Below are positions 1 to 12,179 of a stretch of DNA of 64,000 nucleotides, piece after piece. The DNA lies in the NCBI GenBank assembly GCA_001692895.1, contig KV748237.1, positions 744,001 through 808,000 on the forward strand. The letters are read 5' to 3'. The DNA is from Cenococcum geophilum 1.58 (taxonomy: Eukaryota > Ascomycota > Dothideomycetes > Gloniales > Gloniaceae). Numbering within the stretch: position 1 is the first letter of the stretch; the number at the start of each line of letters is the position of its first letter. Both the position numbers and the translations under genes were made by a program. The notes beneath the pieces are model-generated. The model was not told where the DNA came from, did not search any database, and was given only the letters and a program-made list of their open reading frames with translations.

Positions 1-1703
1 ATATCTCTGTCTTTACTTAGGCTTTAAACGTCTTCTTTAAGGTATTTAAGATAAGCTGTTAACTTTATTAGCGAATTATTTAATATTAAGTGAGGTTTGC
101 GTGTACCTTTATCGCTATTAAATAAGGACTCTTCTTTTAAGCCGCTTACTATTACGATACTAACAATAACCCTACCGTCCTTTCTTGCGCGGAGGCATCT
201 CTAGGGAAGGGTTTTTAGAAACTCTTCTTATTTACTTAGATTATAAAAATCCTCTAAAACAAAAATTGGATTACAGTTTAAGAATGCGTTAAGAATTTAA
301 AGCTTAAAGTATCTCAGGGGGCCCCCGGGGCATTTGTTGTAGCTTAGCCGCTATAATTGAAATACTAGGGAATTGGAGAGCCCTCCTATATAGACAAGTG
401 GTAGATCTTGTAGATTATCTAACATAGCTAGGCGAACACTGCTAGAGTAGAGCGTTCTGTCCATAGCGACCTTAAGAGCGCATTCTATAATCCTTAAGAA
501 CCCCCTAGTATTCTCTGCGTCGTAGCCTTCTTTGCAAATATCTGTATATGCTTTAAAGCTTTCCGCTATGACCTGTATCCTAAGTAGAGGAGTCTTATTA
601 CCGATCTTACTATAAGTACACCGAATAAGCTTTAAAAGACTTGTTATAAGGCCCTACGCCTCTTAGGGGTTCTTTTTATTTAGTATCCCCATTAAAAGGT
701 CGTATATTTCCCCTAGTCGACACTTAAAGAGCTAGTAAGAGAACTGTTTATAATTAGTATTTAAGAGACCGTCTTTAGATGCCATAGCCTACGCCTTTAT
801 AATGGAATGTTAGTCCATACTTAAACTACTACTTTAACTGCTAGACGTACCATTCTTCCTTTTAGGTTATAAAATAGTTGGACTTTAAAGGGGTAAGGTA
901 ACAGACTATAAACTTGAGGATGGTTATTAGTATAACCTTATTAATTATAAGTTATTATAAGTATAGAATAGTTTGCTAGCGAAGTAGCTAATGCTTTAGT
1001 ATAGGATGCGTCAGGTTATATACGTCTCCTTTACGTCTCCTTTTATTCTTACTTGTCCTAACTAATATACCCCAATCTTCCTAGCAATTACCGCACTCTA
1101 TAACTGCTATAACAGTCCCGCAATCGCATCTACGGTCATAGCTAGGAATTTTAATAAAGTGGATTAGATTTAGCGATTAGTCTTTATAGGTATAATGAGG
1201 AGCTGCCTAGCCTTAGGTACATTAGTATACCCAAACTTTATAGCCTCCTTAAACGTCCTCCGCACTACCTATTCTAGGGCACGTCTTCCTCTACCTCTAA
1301 TAGGAGTAAAATAATACGCATTGAAAATCTAAGATTATCTAAGATTATTCTCTAAGATTAACTCCCCGTCTTCCTCTAAGACTAACTCCCCGTCTTTCTC
1401 TAAGACTAACTCCCCGTCTTCCTCTAAGGCCATCTTCCCATCTTCTCCTATAAGGAACTTTAATAGATCTAACCCCTAATGTTACTCCCCTTAAGGAATC
1501 TAACAATCTATAATAAAAAGGTTATCTATTAGTTCCTCTAAAAGGATACTAATTATATAATAGTCTGAGCCATTTCTAGGTAAAGTAAAGGTTAATAGTT
1601 TACCGCGTAATCCCTGGCACTTAACCTATTTTAAGAGGTTAATTACTAACTAAAGCTGTCGTATAGTTCCTGGTTTATAGCTACCTTAATTAGTGTTATC
1701 CAT
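1..1703 (-). pseudogene. RIP-mutated unknown gene with acidic octapeptide repeats, 3' end beyond the window
   Basis: Starting from an ATG at 1701-1703 on the minus strand, one frame runs to the window edge (about 567 codons). It is interrupted almost only by TAG and TAA, with a single TGA near 1010. This is the pattern left when CAA, CAG and TGG codons are hit by CpA-to-TpA change. Near residues 86-118 it carries four copies of an acidic octapeptide (consensus E-E-D-G-E-L-V-L), encoded by a 24-bp repeat. It is followed by an Arg/Gly-rich stretch and a long helical region. There is no signal peptide or membrane segment. I do not recognise the family. The unbroken frame makes a real ancestral gene likely. 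Confidence 0.6.
1350..1445. repeat. 24-bp tandem repeat, four units
   Basis: Units begin at 1350, 1374, 1398 and 1422, each starting CTCTAAG. The first three are nearly identical and the fourth is diverged. The period is a multiple of three, and on the minus strand the repeat encodes acidic octapeptides inside the unknown relic gene, so it is a coding minisatellite. Confidence 0.85.
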
Positions 1704-3590
1704 TTTGTTAATACAATACTTGGTAGCATTCTTTACTTAATTGAGGAGAGTCTTTGCCTCTTCTTTCTATATATAATGACCCCCGCCCAAGTATTCGGAT
1801 GCAGCTTTAGCAACTATTACAATTAACATATATCTACTGCCATAACCACCAATCCTAGGTAATAATTCTTAATTAACAACAATAACTAGTATCTCTGTCT
1901 AAGTGACGATTAAAGGCAGATAGTATGGAGTAGGAGAGGAAGCTTAAGATAGAGCTGGCGTAGGAGGTAAAGTAGGAGGTGGAGTAGGAGACGCAGAATT
2001 ACACGAATTAGATATAATCAACTTAACTATTATGCCACTTAGGTAGTTAAAGCATACTGGGAGAACGAGTGTACTTTATTAATCCTTAAGCTGGTACCGA
2101 TCTTGTTCTACGGCCTTAATTATATTTATATCCATATCCCTATAGAGCTAGTATAAGGCGTAGAGAATGGCCCTACGCATGCCCTAGAATAGTGGTAAGA
2201 TATGGCTCTTATACCAAGTTTGAGTTAACATACCTTAATAGGGCAGTATAAGTTTATAGGTAACACAACCCGTAATAGAGTATTATTAACCACAAGGGTG
2301 AAAAATAGGGGCGATACTATAATTCTTATAACCTTGCCCGACTTCCTTTTCTCTATATATCTTATTGTAAATGGTCCCTAAGCGTCTAGCGGAATGATCC
2401 TTCCCTTTCTATCCTCTAAATAGAATTTGTAATTCAGAATAGTATTACAAGTTTGTGGATTTTTAAACCCTTTTAATATGGTATTTCGCAGCGTCTAAAT
2501 ATGGTAAACGTAAGCACTAGAAATGTCTAGCTAGTTATACCTTATATATAAGGCACAAGATAATCGGATAAAGGAAATAATTGCTATACTAGTTAATAAG
2601 AGAAAACATTAACGACTATTCCGCATTAGTAGGGCCTGGTGGGGCTTATAGCGTGCCTAAGTCCTTAGGAGCCCCCGTAGAAGTAACGTACGTTAGAGAG
2701 GATTCTAAAGGCATCCTATTAGAGGTATAAAGGCTAAGAGGCTATTAAAAAGGAAGAGTAGTTTTCATTTTCTGTTAGAGCTAATAGAGTGTTGCTTAAC
2801 CTAACAGAATAAATCTAAGGTTAAGGAACTCTCTATTATATCTAAATTTAACCCTATCTAACGGCAAGTATAATTATAGGCTAAGCCGGCTAATTCTTCC
2901 CCTTTTCGTATATATTAAAAGCAAGCTACTATTCTACTAAGATATTTAACACCCCCGTCCGATCTACGCATTCTAGAAAAGCTATAATTGGTAAATATTA
3001 TAGCTCCTTATAGGGAATGCAAGGATATAGAGGTGGGCTTATATACTTATTACGGTTAATACGCTATGTTTGGCAATCTAGGTTTACGGAGACATATTAC
3101 CCTACCTAGACGCTTTATATACGAGAAGGGCTGGTATCTTAGATCCTAGTAGTTTTATAGGCTCAGCTCGCAAATTAACAACGATGGAAAAAGTAGACTA
3201 AGAACTGGTATGCTATATAACAACAGTATTAAGCTAGCCTTTGTAAAGCCATAATAGGCCTACTCCTTAGGCCTTACCCAATTTAATAATATAAATATAC
3301 CTGCTATAATGACAGTAAAGAAACAACCTATATAACCAGCGATAAGAAAAACCTACGGCTACTACAAATAAACGAACTTCGGAGACTCTATAAAATAGAT
3401 ATTTTGAGTAGTAGTAGAATAGCTAAATATTACTACGGGCACGGAAATTAGAACTGTAATACCAGCAAGGATAAAAGTAGGATCTATATAGTATTAGGCC
3501 TAATATTATAGAAATAGGGTAAATATTATAAGTGTGGGAGAATATAAGGTAGGAAAAATTAGCGAGGCGTTAGGGCAACGGGGCAACTTA
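1704..3590. other. AT-rich RIP-mutated stretch without recognised gene
   Basis: TpA-rich sequence with stops in all frames. A purine-rich run at 1925-2000 reads as Glu/Lys-rich helix on the plus strand. The minus strand between about 3550 and 2950 has hydrophobic runs that could be a membrane-protein relic. Neither could be assigned. Confidence 0.4.
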
Positions 3591-3664
3591 TAGTTAATAT
3601 ATACCTCCAGCCGCCGGGGTACAATTCTCTATATACCCCCAAGTTTTTATCCTCCCCTTACGAT

Positions 3665-4084
3665 GCTATTAAAATTTAGATATATCCAATTAGGAACTTC
3701 CCTCTCCGGAAGCCAACGCCAGCTTCCCTAGCAAAGAGATAGTAAGCACTTCTTTCCTTTTCTTAGAGCTTAGTGCCGTAGAGGTAAAGCCATGCTAAAC
3801 TTGGTAGTTATTAAAGCAACCTATTAATCTTTGTTAAGGCGTTAAAGGTCTCTATACTTTCTCTTAAATAGGTATCCCCTTTTATAGGGGATTGCGATCG
3901 CCGAAGGCTTATGGGCATTGCGGTGGCGTCCTACTGTATGGGAATAGGTGTAAAAGAGAGTATCCGCAGGGGTACTCAAGGTCGTGCGAAGGACGCTACT
4001 AAGAACGCTAATATAGCTATAGCTATATTAGCGCTTTTAGTAGCGCCCTTCGCTTTTAAACTAGGTTAACTTTATGCCTCGCTG
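3665..4084 (+). repeat. Subterminal direct repeat, left copy
   Basis: This is the same sequence as 7956-8457 in the same orientation, with many C/T and G/A differences. Shared blocks include the stretch around AAGCACTT, the TTCTTAGAGC region, GGCGTCCTACT, a long palindrome and a GCCTCGCTG end. The left copy lacks about 80 bp present in the right copy. Confidence 0.8.
3986..4053. repeat. 68-bp palindrome in the left direct repeat
   Basis: A near-perfect dyad is centred between 4019 and 4020 on TAGCTA/TAGCTA, with arms of about 34 bp ending in GCGAAGG and CCTTCGC. As a single strand it would form a long hairpin. The same dyad is kept in the right copy of the direct repeat. Confidence 0.85.
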
Positions 4085-7000
4085 TAAACCTATTCCTCTT
4101 CTTACTTAGAGAGATACGAAGTTCATTAAATATGTTTATGCCCCTAATCCCCCTAAACGACGGCGATTACTAAAAGGAGAATCCACTACTATAACCACTG
4201 CTGTAATTTACCGACTAGTATATAAATAAACCACTAGAAGACCTCTAGAGTTAATACTAAACCCTAAAAGCAATTAAAAGTAAGCAGCTATATAGCTCGC
4301 ACCTTTCTATACCTGCTAACCCTATAGGCATCCCGTACCTTACGTTTAACTATATATACCTCTACCGCCTATTTAATCCGTAGCCTTCCTGCTTACTAGT
4401 TGTAGCTTATCTATACCTAATTAGTCTTCTACGGGCATTTAGTATAGAGGAGTGGGATTAATAATGAAAAATGCCCTAAAACCTACCGTGATATTCCGAA
4501 AAGGGTAACTTGGCTAAACTGCCCCTTAATGTATCTGAACGCTATATAGAGTACTCTCGCGTAATATAAATAGGCTTTTCGCGTAGCCCGTTAAAGGAGT
4601 TATCTATAATACTCTCTACCAACTATTAGCCGCTGTAGCAATATCGTGGCTTCTTATTACTAGAAATAGCCTTTCTACCTACTAGAACTACCGCTTTATT
4701 ACATTGGCTAGAAAGCCTAATTTCTAAACTTTTCCTCCGGTCTATGACTTTAAGAGCGACTAGGAGGTGTTAGTAGTAATAATCAAGTCGTACTAGGTAA
4801 GGTCTTCTTCCCTAACCCTAAACGCTTTGTATTTATACTTTATAGTAAGCTACGACATTTTAATTATACAGCTTATTATCTGCTATTGTAATAATCCCTA
4901 AAAACTTCTCCGATGTCCTAAGCGCGGCAATTAAGAGCGCCGTAGAATACAATTTAAATATACCGCAGCACTATTTGCTATACGTATTTGGATAGTAGTA
5001 AAATTCCAGCAGCGGGAAGGAAAATGCAATTTGCTGTTATTTTCTAAAGTGGGCCTTTAAACAGAAGAAGTGAAAAGCATAGATTGGTACTAGTGGGAAG
5101 CCTATACTATTAGCTATCGGAAACTAAGGTAGACTTGCCTAGAGTCCATAAAAAGGCAATTTTATTATATAGTGGGAGTAATACCAAACGACCGGAGGGC
5201 TGATAAACACTTTTACCTAAGCCCATATTCGGATAGTTCTTATCTATAAGTATTTCATCCGTATATTATTATATATCTACTCTCTTCTAGTGCTTAGAGT
5301 ATACTTTAAAGTGCATCTAGCTTACTTAAGTACTATTATTGTCTAATGAATTGGCCGCGAGACCTCCTTTAGTGACCTCCTAATAATAAGCATGCTAGCT
5401 ATACGCATTTGCCCCGCTTTATGCAGTTACGTTCATCTTATAGCGGCTTTAAGCCATCCCTAACCTTTATTGCTTATTAATCATCTCGCACTCCGTCACT
5501 ATCTAGAGCATGACTAGAAGTAAGCAGTATTCGTCCATTTACAGCCTCCGAATATGCATCGTAGTACCCTCCTGTTTACAGTCTCGGCTTAACGCCTCGC
5601 ATATAGGCATTTACCGGTCTTTGTCATCCGCAGCAACTACATTATACCGCATGCTTTTGTCGGGAAACTATAAGATAGTATACGTATCCGTAATACCAGG
5701 TTGGAGATAGGGGCCGTATTTAGTCAATCTAGCCTGACCCGCACACGCATAAATAGGCTCTTTAAACCCTCCTTAGTATCTAGCTTTAATTATACAAGAC
5801 CTTTATCTCTGTCGCCTTGAAAATTATCTTATCATTCTACCGAAATTACTATTGCCCTTCCTAATACAATAGATTCTACCGTAAACGAGTGGGTATTAGG
5901 CGTTGCGAGCTATAAGAAGTTTATTGCGTCTGAAAATTATAGAACATTTAAGGACGAAGAGATTCTATCCCTAAAAGTAGGGCCCCTATTTATCTAATAT
6001 AGAGGATAAAATCCTAATGTTGTAGATTACAGAGGTGTCTAATATAAATTTTACCACCTATTTTGTGGATGTAGAGGTGACCCTTTAAGAAACCAAGTAT
6101 TAAGCGACCCTTACTATTGATAAAATATATATAAGCCAAGGTGCGGAGCTCTTAGTTAATATAGTAGAGGGTTTTACTTTTAATGTTTCCACAGAACCTA
6201 CGTTACGAAAAGCTTATCTCGCCGGTTTTACGGCATGCGGCCAAACCCTATAGAGGGTTTATAAGAGGCAACTTAAGAATATATATTCTAAAGGGAGACT
6301 ATATAGGGAAGTGGCAGTTTAGTATTCGGTGGGTTTCCTTATAGTGTTAATAGTTAGTGGATACCTCGCCTTCTAGAGCTATATAGTGGGGAACTATTAA
6401 TAGATAGATATTATATAGATACTTAAACTAAACCTTTTGCTGACAGCCTATATTTCACCCGCTGTAATTTAGTTGCTTAATATTCTTTGTTTAACGTTAA
6501 CTAGCCTAGTAGCGGCGTAGAGCAGGTCTCTAATTAGATTACCTCCCCGCTGCCTTATGGCCTGTATGTTGTTCTATCGCCGCCTTTTTGGTAAAGGTTA
6601 GTCTATTTAATGCTAACATCCATTATCTAGTTAGCCCTACTATTATTATATATAATTACATTTAAGCCTACTATAAGCGTACCCACCATCTCCGCTATAT
6701 AAGAAGATCGCTTTTCGCCCTAGAAGGCAAACTTACTTTAGGGAGTTGTATACCTTAAGGGACGAACCGCTTACCTATTCTTAAATTGTCGCCGTAAAAA
6801 AGCTCCTTTAACGCATAGCGCTGTCTTGTATAAGCTTCAACCATACTACTTAAACGGGTGAGGAAATATAAATAGGGTAAAGATCGAGCGTACTATACAG
6901 AACCTTAGCAGCAGTTTAGAGCTTTGGAGATGTTTTCTGCAAAGTAAAAGTAAGCAGTAAAGAGAAACTTAATATAGCCGTAAAGATGTCTACTATAGCC

Positions 7001-7137
7001 AGCGCTCCTTTGACAAAGAATGTACCTAAACTAATTAGACGAAGTTTATGCACCCTATTGTGTTATTAAAGTAGCGTACTAAAGGGCCGATCGCGATCCC
7101 TGCTGGCGTATAATGACTTATTAGATTGTAGAATTAA
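4085..7137. other. Interior of the inverted-repeat element, no assigned gene
   Basis: The sequence is RIP-mutated. Fragmentary frames were seen, for example plus-strand 6060-6400, but none matched a known family. A patch at about 5510-5660 keeps more CpA than its surroundings and holds a 66-codon frame of unknown meaning. Confidence 0.35.
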
Positions 7138-7923
7138 ATGAAGCTACTATATAACAGCCTTACCGAAAAAGAGGAGCTCCTAAAAAGAGGGTAAGATCTA
7201 ATTACCGTTAAGCAGGTTAATATCTAGGCATTACTATACTACTAGCAGTAACTTCAGAACACTACGGCAATATAATAACGCCATATTGTATTTAATGGCT
7301 TGCGTCCTGCGCTCCTAATGGCTAGGGTATAGCGATATTAGGTTCTAGTTTAATAGCATTTTTACATTAAAGCAAAGCTAACGTCTTAAGCCTCTATGCC
7401 TGTCGAAGTCCCTTATTAGCTACTTAAGTCCTCTATTGCAGTTAACTAGGACGGCCCAGCTTCCGCTATTAAAGATAGTATCTTCTTCTATGCTCCGTAT
7501 TGATCTTTTTAGTATCCGTTTTACTTAAGTAATTCCGTCTAACTAATGAAATCGTCTATCTCGTCTATTCTTAGTGATTCCGTCTAATTATTCGTTAACT
7601 CTAAGTTTTATAACTTCTAGTAACCATCTAACTACAGCCCATTTTAGGTAAACTGTATAAATACTAAAGAATTGCATAGCTTCGAGGGATTAGGGCAAAA
7701 GGCTAATATTTTCTCTATCTGTAAAATAGTTAGAGTGTAGGATATATGTATAGAATAGCTCCTAACCTTAATAGACTTAGGTTCAGCGAATGTTATACGG
7801 AAAATCTCTTTACGTTTACTTTTAAACCTCTAGTTCTAGTTATTATTAATACCCTTTTTTGAAGCCATTTAATACGCTGCCTTGTATAGAAAGCTGAGAT
7901 ATTAAAGAGAGGGTAAAGGCTGA
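7138..7923 (+). pseudogene. RIP-mutated unknown gene inside the inverted-repeat element
   Basis: From an ATG at 7138 to a TGA at 7921, one plus-strand frame of 262 codons is broken almost only by TAG and TAA, with a single internal TGA near 7501; many of the stops fall where Gln would suit a Gln-rich helix. The start is basic and helical (Lys-Glu-Glu rich). The middle has runs of paired stops (likely former Gln-Gln), and the C-terminal third is Leu-rich. It ends 30 bp before the right direct repeat, so it may be the element's own gene. I do not recognise the family and saw no transposase triad. Confidence 0.45.
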
Positions 7924-7955
7924 GGGAATTTTGGAGCGGAAAGAGGGACAGGTTT

Positions 7956-8457
7956 GCTATTAAGATTTAGACACATCTAATTAAGAATTTCCCTCCTAGA
8001 AGCTAATATTAGTTTCCCTAAAGAAGAGATGGTAAGCACTTATTTCCTTTTTTTAGAGCTAAGTGCCGTAGAGGTGAAACTATATTAGACTTAGTGGTTA
8101 TTAAAGCGACCTATTAATTTTTATTAAGGCGTAAAATGTCTTTATACTTCCTCTTAAATAGGTATCTTATGGGTTAAAAGATCGATACGAAGTATCCTAA
8201 GCGTGGCTTGCATAACTCTAAGGATGTCGTAATCGCTCTTATAGGGGATTGCATTACGGTGGCGTCCTACTAGGGAAGGGTTAATAGAAGTATAGGAACG
8301 GTTTAAAAGTTAGTAGGCTACTACGCCCAACGCGGAGTCTCTGTAGGGATACTCGGTTATATAAAGGGCGCTACTAAGAGCGCTAATGTAGCTATAGCTA
8401 TATTAGCGCTCTTAGTAGCGCCTTTGCTCTTAACCGGGTTAACTTTCTGCCTCGCTG
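7956..8457 (+). repeat. Subterminal direct repeat, right copy
   Basis: This is the partner of 3665-4084. It begins with GCTATTAAGATTTAG and ends with GCCTCGCTG, then runs straight into the right inverted terminus. It has an extra internal segment around 8170-8215. Confidence 0.8.
8364..8425. repeat. 62-bp palindrome in the right direct repeat
   Basis: The dyad is centred between 8394 and 8395, with arms carrying GGCGCTACTAAGAGCGCTAAT and its complement, and few mismatches. It corresponds to the palindrome at 3986-4053. Conservation of both arms despite heavy mutation elsewhere is notable. Confidence 0.85.
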
Positions 8458-8519
8458 CGTTATAAGGGGAGGATATAGAGAATTGTGCCCTAGTGGCTGG
8501 AGGTGCACATAAATATAAC

Positions 8520-9012
8520 TAAAGGACTTCTCTTAAACGTGTACATTCTATCTCTGCTAGAGTATATTATGGAGCAAATAACCAATATGGTGTTTCTGGG
8601 CAGTTGGGTCCCTAAAGACGGAGAGAACATTTCTAAGGTAGATAGGGCTTCTTTACACGAATTTAAAGAGTTTTTAGAGCTGGAGCTAGGAAAAGTTAAA
8701 GTAAGGCTATTATCTATATGATTACTAAGCGAAATTAACGAAGTTATAGGTTGTTAAGATAATTGGTACTTATTTTAGCCCATACTCTAAGCTCAGAAGT
8801 TATATAACTTAATATTTAGACTATCTCCGCTAGACGAGTAACCATAGTACTAAGATCCTGGCATAATTTAAGCATAATGGACGCTAGGTCTGGTGTAAGA
8901 GCTAGTCTAATTGTATTCTATATATATAGGATAGAGGATTAGCTCTGGATGGTTTAGGGAAGCGTATAATGAAGCTTGACTAAGATTTTATAAAAGTGGT
9001 TCGTGGTGCGGT
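8520..9012. other. RIP-mutated spacer
   Basis: A 72-codon plus-strand frame at 8503-8721 overlaps the right inverted terminus and continues beyond it. It has a Glu/Lys/Leu-rich end but no recognisable domain, and it starts with GTG. I do not call it a gene. Confidence 0.3.
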
Positions 9013-9228
9013 TTGGACTGGTATATATATGGGTTTTAAAACCTTAATAGCCGGGCACTTTGGTGGGCCTATAGCTGCGGCGGCGATTGGGGCTTTAAGT
9101 ACTTGTTTATACCCTTTTATTTGGACTAGTATATAGGTAGGTTTTGGAATCTTGATAATTAGGTACTTTATTAGGCCTAAAGCTGCGGCGGTGCTTAGGA
9201 CTTAGATTTTTTATATTTACCCTTTTAT
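9013..9228 (+). repeat. 108-bp tandem duplication coding hydrophobic Gly/Ala repeats
   Basis: Two diverged units start at 9013 and 9121, each beginning TTGGACT(G/A)GTATATA and sharing GCTGCGGCGG. The 108-bp period is a multiple of three. In one frame both units encode Trp-Thr-x-Ile, a hydrophobic segment, then an Ala-rich run, so a membrane-protein relic with repeated segments is possible. No boundaries of a gene could be set. Confidence 0.55.
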
Positions 9229-9886
9229 ATACTTAGGAGACCTAAAGCTCTAAATAGTGGCTAGCCTTAAATCTTAAGAACTAAGTGCTTGGATTAGTAA
9301 GCTATTTCCCCACCCTATCTCTATACTTATTAAGAAATAAATCTTATTTTTCCTTAGAATATGATATCCGTAAACAAAGTTTATTATTTAACGCCTATAG
9401 TAATAAAACTTTAACCTTCGCCTATCTTCACTACCCGTAATACTAACAGCGTCCCTATATTTCTTAACGCCTAGAGTATAGTTAGAGAGCGAAGTGATAT
9501 ATACCCCTATAGGGACCTTATCCGTATTATATACGCTTTAAGTTCTATAGACTTTTAAGTATATAACCTTTTATATATTTTCCACTAGTGTATATATATG
9601 CATGCCTATAACCGGCTGAACTCCCTATTAAAAATTGGGTAGTAAAGTATCCTTATATTTTTAGGAAGTTGTCATAGTTTATAAGCTATATCTATAACTT
9701 AGCTTTTAAGATAAGTCTTTTACAGGACGCTATAAACAGCGTTATAATAATCTCACTACATTACACGCCCCTCTTTTTCGTAGAGATATTAGATAACCTA
9801 TCTATAAATTAGCCTAAATATCCTAGATTAGTCTATCTTCTTATTAGAATTACCTTTAATTCTTTTCCTAGATTATTAGCATCTCC

Positions 9887-10801
9887 TTTAACCCTCTTCC
9901 TAAAGCAGCTATTATAACTCTTCTATTGCAGCCATTACTACTACTACCGCCGCCTCCGCCTCTACTTCCTCCACCTTTTTCTCCTCCTCCTCCTCCTCCT
10001 CCTCCTTATCCTCTTCAGGATAGCGATAGTTTAGAATTTAAGGATAAAACCCAGGAACCATGGAAACCGGCTATATTTGTATAGCAAAAACTGTTGCAGG
10101 AGATCGGCATCTATAAAAAAAGCGAGGTTATACTACTTTGGGAGGTTGCTGAGCGTATAACTAAGTACCTATTTATAAATAGTCCCAGGCTTAAGGTAGA
10201 GACTCTTTTAAAGGGACCTAAAAAAACTAGAAAGGAAAGGGACTTTACTCTTAAGAAGCTTGAAATATATTTAGAGGCATAGGGCGTGGAGGCTCTTATA
10301 AAGGAGGTTAAAAAAATTGCCAAAGATTCTCTAAAGGGTAGAAATGATACTAATGTATATTGCTTTGGCCCGAATATTATTTAAGAACTTCAGTTAATGG
10401 TAAATATAGATAGTAGGGTTACGGTTGGCAAAGATGGGGAGCCTTTCTTTAGCGTGCTTAAAGCTTTCTCTGGCCTTCTAGAGACTTATATTCTCAATCT
10501 CTTCCTAGATAAGGAAAGAGACGATCTTTATTTTATTAACTATTCTATTTCTAAAGCCGAGTGGTTTTAAGGTTTGAAGAAAGTAGATTTTCTAAAGGAA
10601 GATTAGTATCCATCCACTGAGGATGCAGATGTGTAGGAGGGTGGGGAGATAGCGAGCTTGCTAAATAAAGATTTCTTACTGTTTACTGGAAATGAAGCCG
10701 TATAGGAGGGTGGTAGAGCTGAAATGGGGGGAGACGGTTTCACAGTTTTAACTATGGTGGAGTAACTAGGTAAGAGTTTCGGGAACAAAATTGCGGGTTA
10801 G
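9887..10801 (+). pseudogene. RIP-mutated proline-rich unknown protein
   Basis: One plus-strand frame runs from about 9887 to 10801 with only TAG/TAA breaks. The N-terminal part is poly-proline, encoded partly by a CCT microsatellite at about 9983-10008. It is followed by a charged helical region near 10094-10400 (Glu/Lys rich) and by an acidic tail with a repeated V-(stop)-E-G-G motif. Where the tail stops follow GTG or GTA, TGG or CAG is the likely ancestor. No signal peptide or membrane segment was seen. I do not recognise the family. The true start is unclear because upstream sequence is mutated. Confidence 0.55.
9983..10008 (+). repeat. Trinucleotide CTC/CCT microsatellite
   Basis: About eight CCT units in a row, read as polyproline in the frame of the surrounding relic gene. 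Confidence 0.85.
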
Positions 10802-12179
10802 CAATAATGTTAAGGGTTAATAAATAGTGAACAACTAAGTCCTGTACATTTCTTATATGTAATTAGCAGTAATATATTCCTCCTATAGGTTTAAAGCCTT
10901 TAATGTATACAAATTGCCTAATCTCCTATATTTAAGGTACTTTATCTATTAGCCAACTTGTATAGAAATTGCCGGGAAAGGGTACTTACTAAATAGTCTA
11001 AATAGTTTACTGGAGTACCGTACTAAGGATAGTCTTTTCCGGGAATTACCTAACTTTTCTCACTATTTATAAGACAAGTTGGGCATTGCCTTAAAGGAAC
11101 CTAAACATAAAATATTAGCTATACTGTTGGGAATGAGGCAAGCGGTCATTACGTGATGCCGCGGCACTAGCGTGGCGAGGAGTCTTAAGCTCCTCGCCCT
11201 TCCTTATTTTAATTGAATAAGATTTATTACCTAATATCACTATAACCCTACTCGAGTAGTCGTTATTGGTGAGTTACCCTATGTGACCAATATATACCTT
11301 AGATTAGATTAGCGAGTTCCGTTTACCGTTATAGCTTTAAAGAGAATTTAAATAGAGGAATTTTAACTAAAGTCCTAATTTTGGTTAAGATTCTCCACAG
11401 AGATTTAATTGGGGGTGCTGAAAGATATGGTGGGTATATAGTGGCAGACGCGAACGCTTTAAGCTAGAGGTGGGAGGAGTTGGAAAGAGGATTAATGGGA
11501 TAGTAGGTAAAAGGAAGGAAACTTATCGGATATTTGTACTTGCTTTTAGCCCTAATTAGATATATATAAACTCGCATTATCTAATCCGGTCTCACTGCAC
11601 CCCGCTATATATACGGCATATTGTGGACACCTATCACTAAAGGGTGCACCTACGCTTTAGTGGCTGGGTAGTAACCCGCATTTCAATTAGAGATATGCAC
11701 AGTATACACAGCTAAAAATCTGCTTTGTATTGAGGTGTAAAAAAGGAAACCGCCTTTTGACTATTAGAGACATTTTGAATTAACGGCGTATTATATAAAC
11801 TATGCCTAAGTCCGTAGGAAAATTTAATTAATCCGTAATAAGCTTATAAGCACAAAAATGAGGGGATTATAAGCGCTAATGGAATAGAAAGAGTGTATAT
11901 TATAGGAGACTAGTGTAATAAGGCAACCGGGGCAAAAAGCGGTGGAGATAATAAGGTAGGGCTAAATGACCAAATTAACGAGTAGGTTGGGACGAACTTA
12001 TATTCTTAACCTTGCATTAGGTGTAATAAGTTCTATATACTATCGAATCTCCCTATCTTACCTTTAAAGGTTTATTAATATCTTACTACACCCTCCTAGA
12101 ACCTAAGTTAACTTCCCCAAAGGGAGCGTTTTAGGAAAGTGCATACTGCGAGTCTGGATATAATAACTTATAAACATAT
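10802..12179. other. RIP-mutated spacer with one hairpin
   Basis: No gene was recognised. It holds the GC-richer hairpin at 11175-11197, which matches a second copy at 19326-19348. Confidence 0.35.
11175..11197. repeat. Hairpin within a repeat shared with 19.3 kb
   Basis: GCGAGGAG and CTCCTCGC flank a TCTTAAG core, preceded by GCCGCGGCACTAGCGTGG. The same leader and a changed but still paired stem occur at 19303-19348, so base pairing has been kept while sequence moved. Confidence 0.7.

Larger units (their letters stand above)
3591..8519. mobile_element. 4.9 kb element with terminal inverted repeats and subterminal direct repeats
   Basis: About 55 bp near 3591-3664 reappears inverted at 8458-8519. 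Both ends share CCTCCAGCC, CAATTCTCTATA and TCCTCCCCTTA in the same order; the left end has about 14 extra bases. Inside each end lies a copy of a 0.4-0.5 kb direct repeat (3665-4084 and 7956-8457). This layout (inverted ends, direct subterminal repeats, coding relic inside) suggests a class II transposon or composite element. No transposase motif was recognised, no clear target-site duplication was seen, and the element is RIP-mutated. An alternative is two damaged copies of a smaller repeat that bracket unrelated DNA. Confidence 0.5.

Noticed and set aside
10111-10323. 70-codon minus-strand frame opposite the proline-rich relic
   Set aside because: It mirrors the plus-strand frame, which continues far beyond in both directions with RIP-type stops only.
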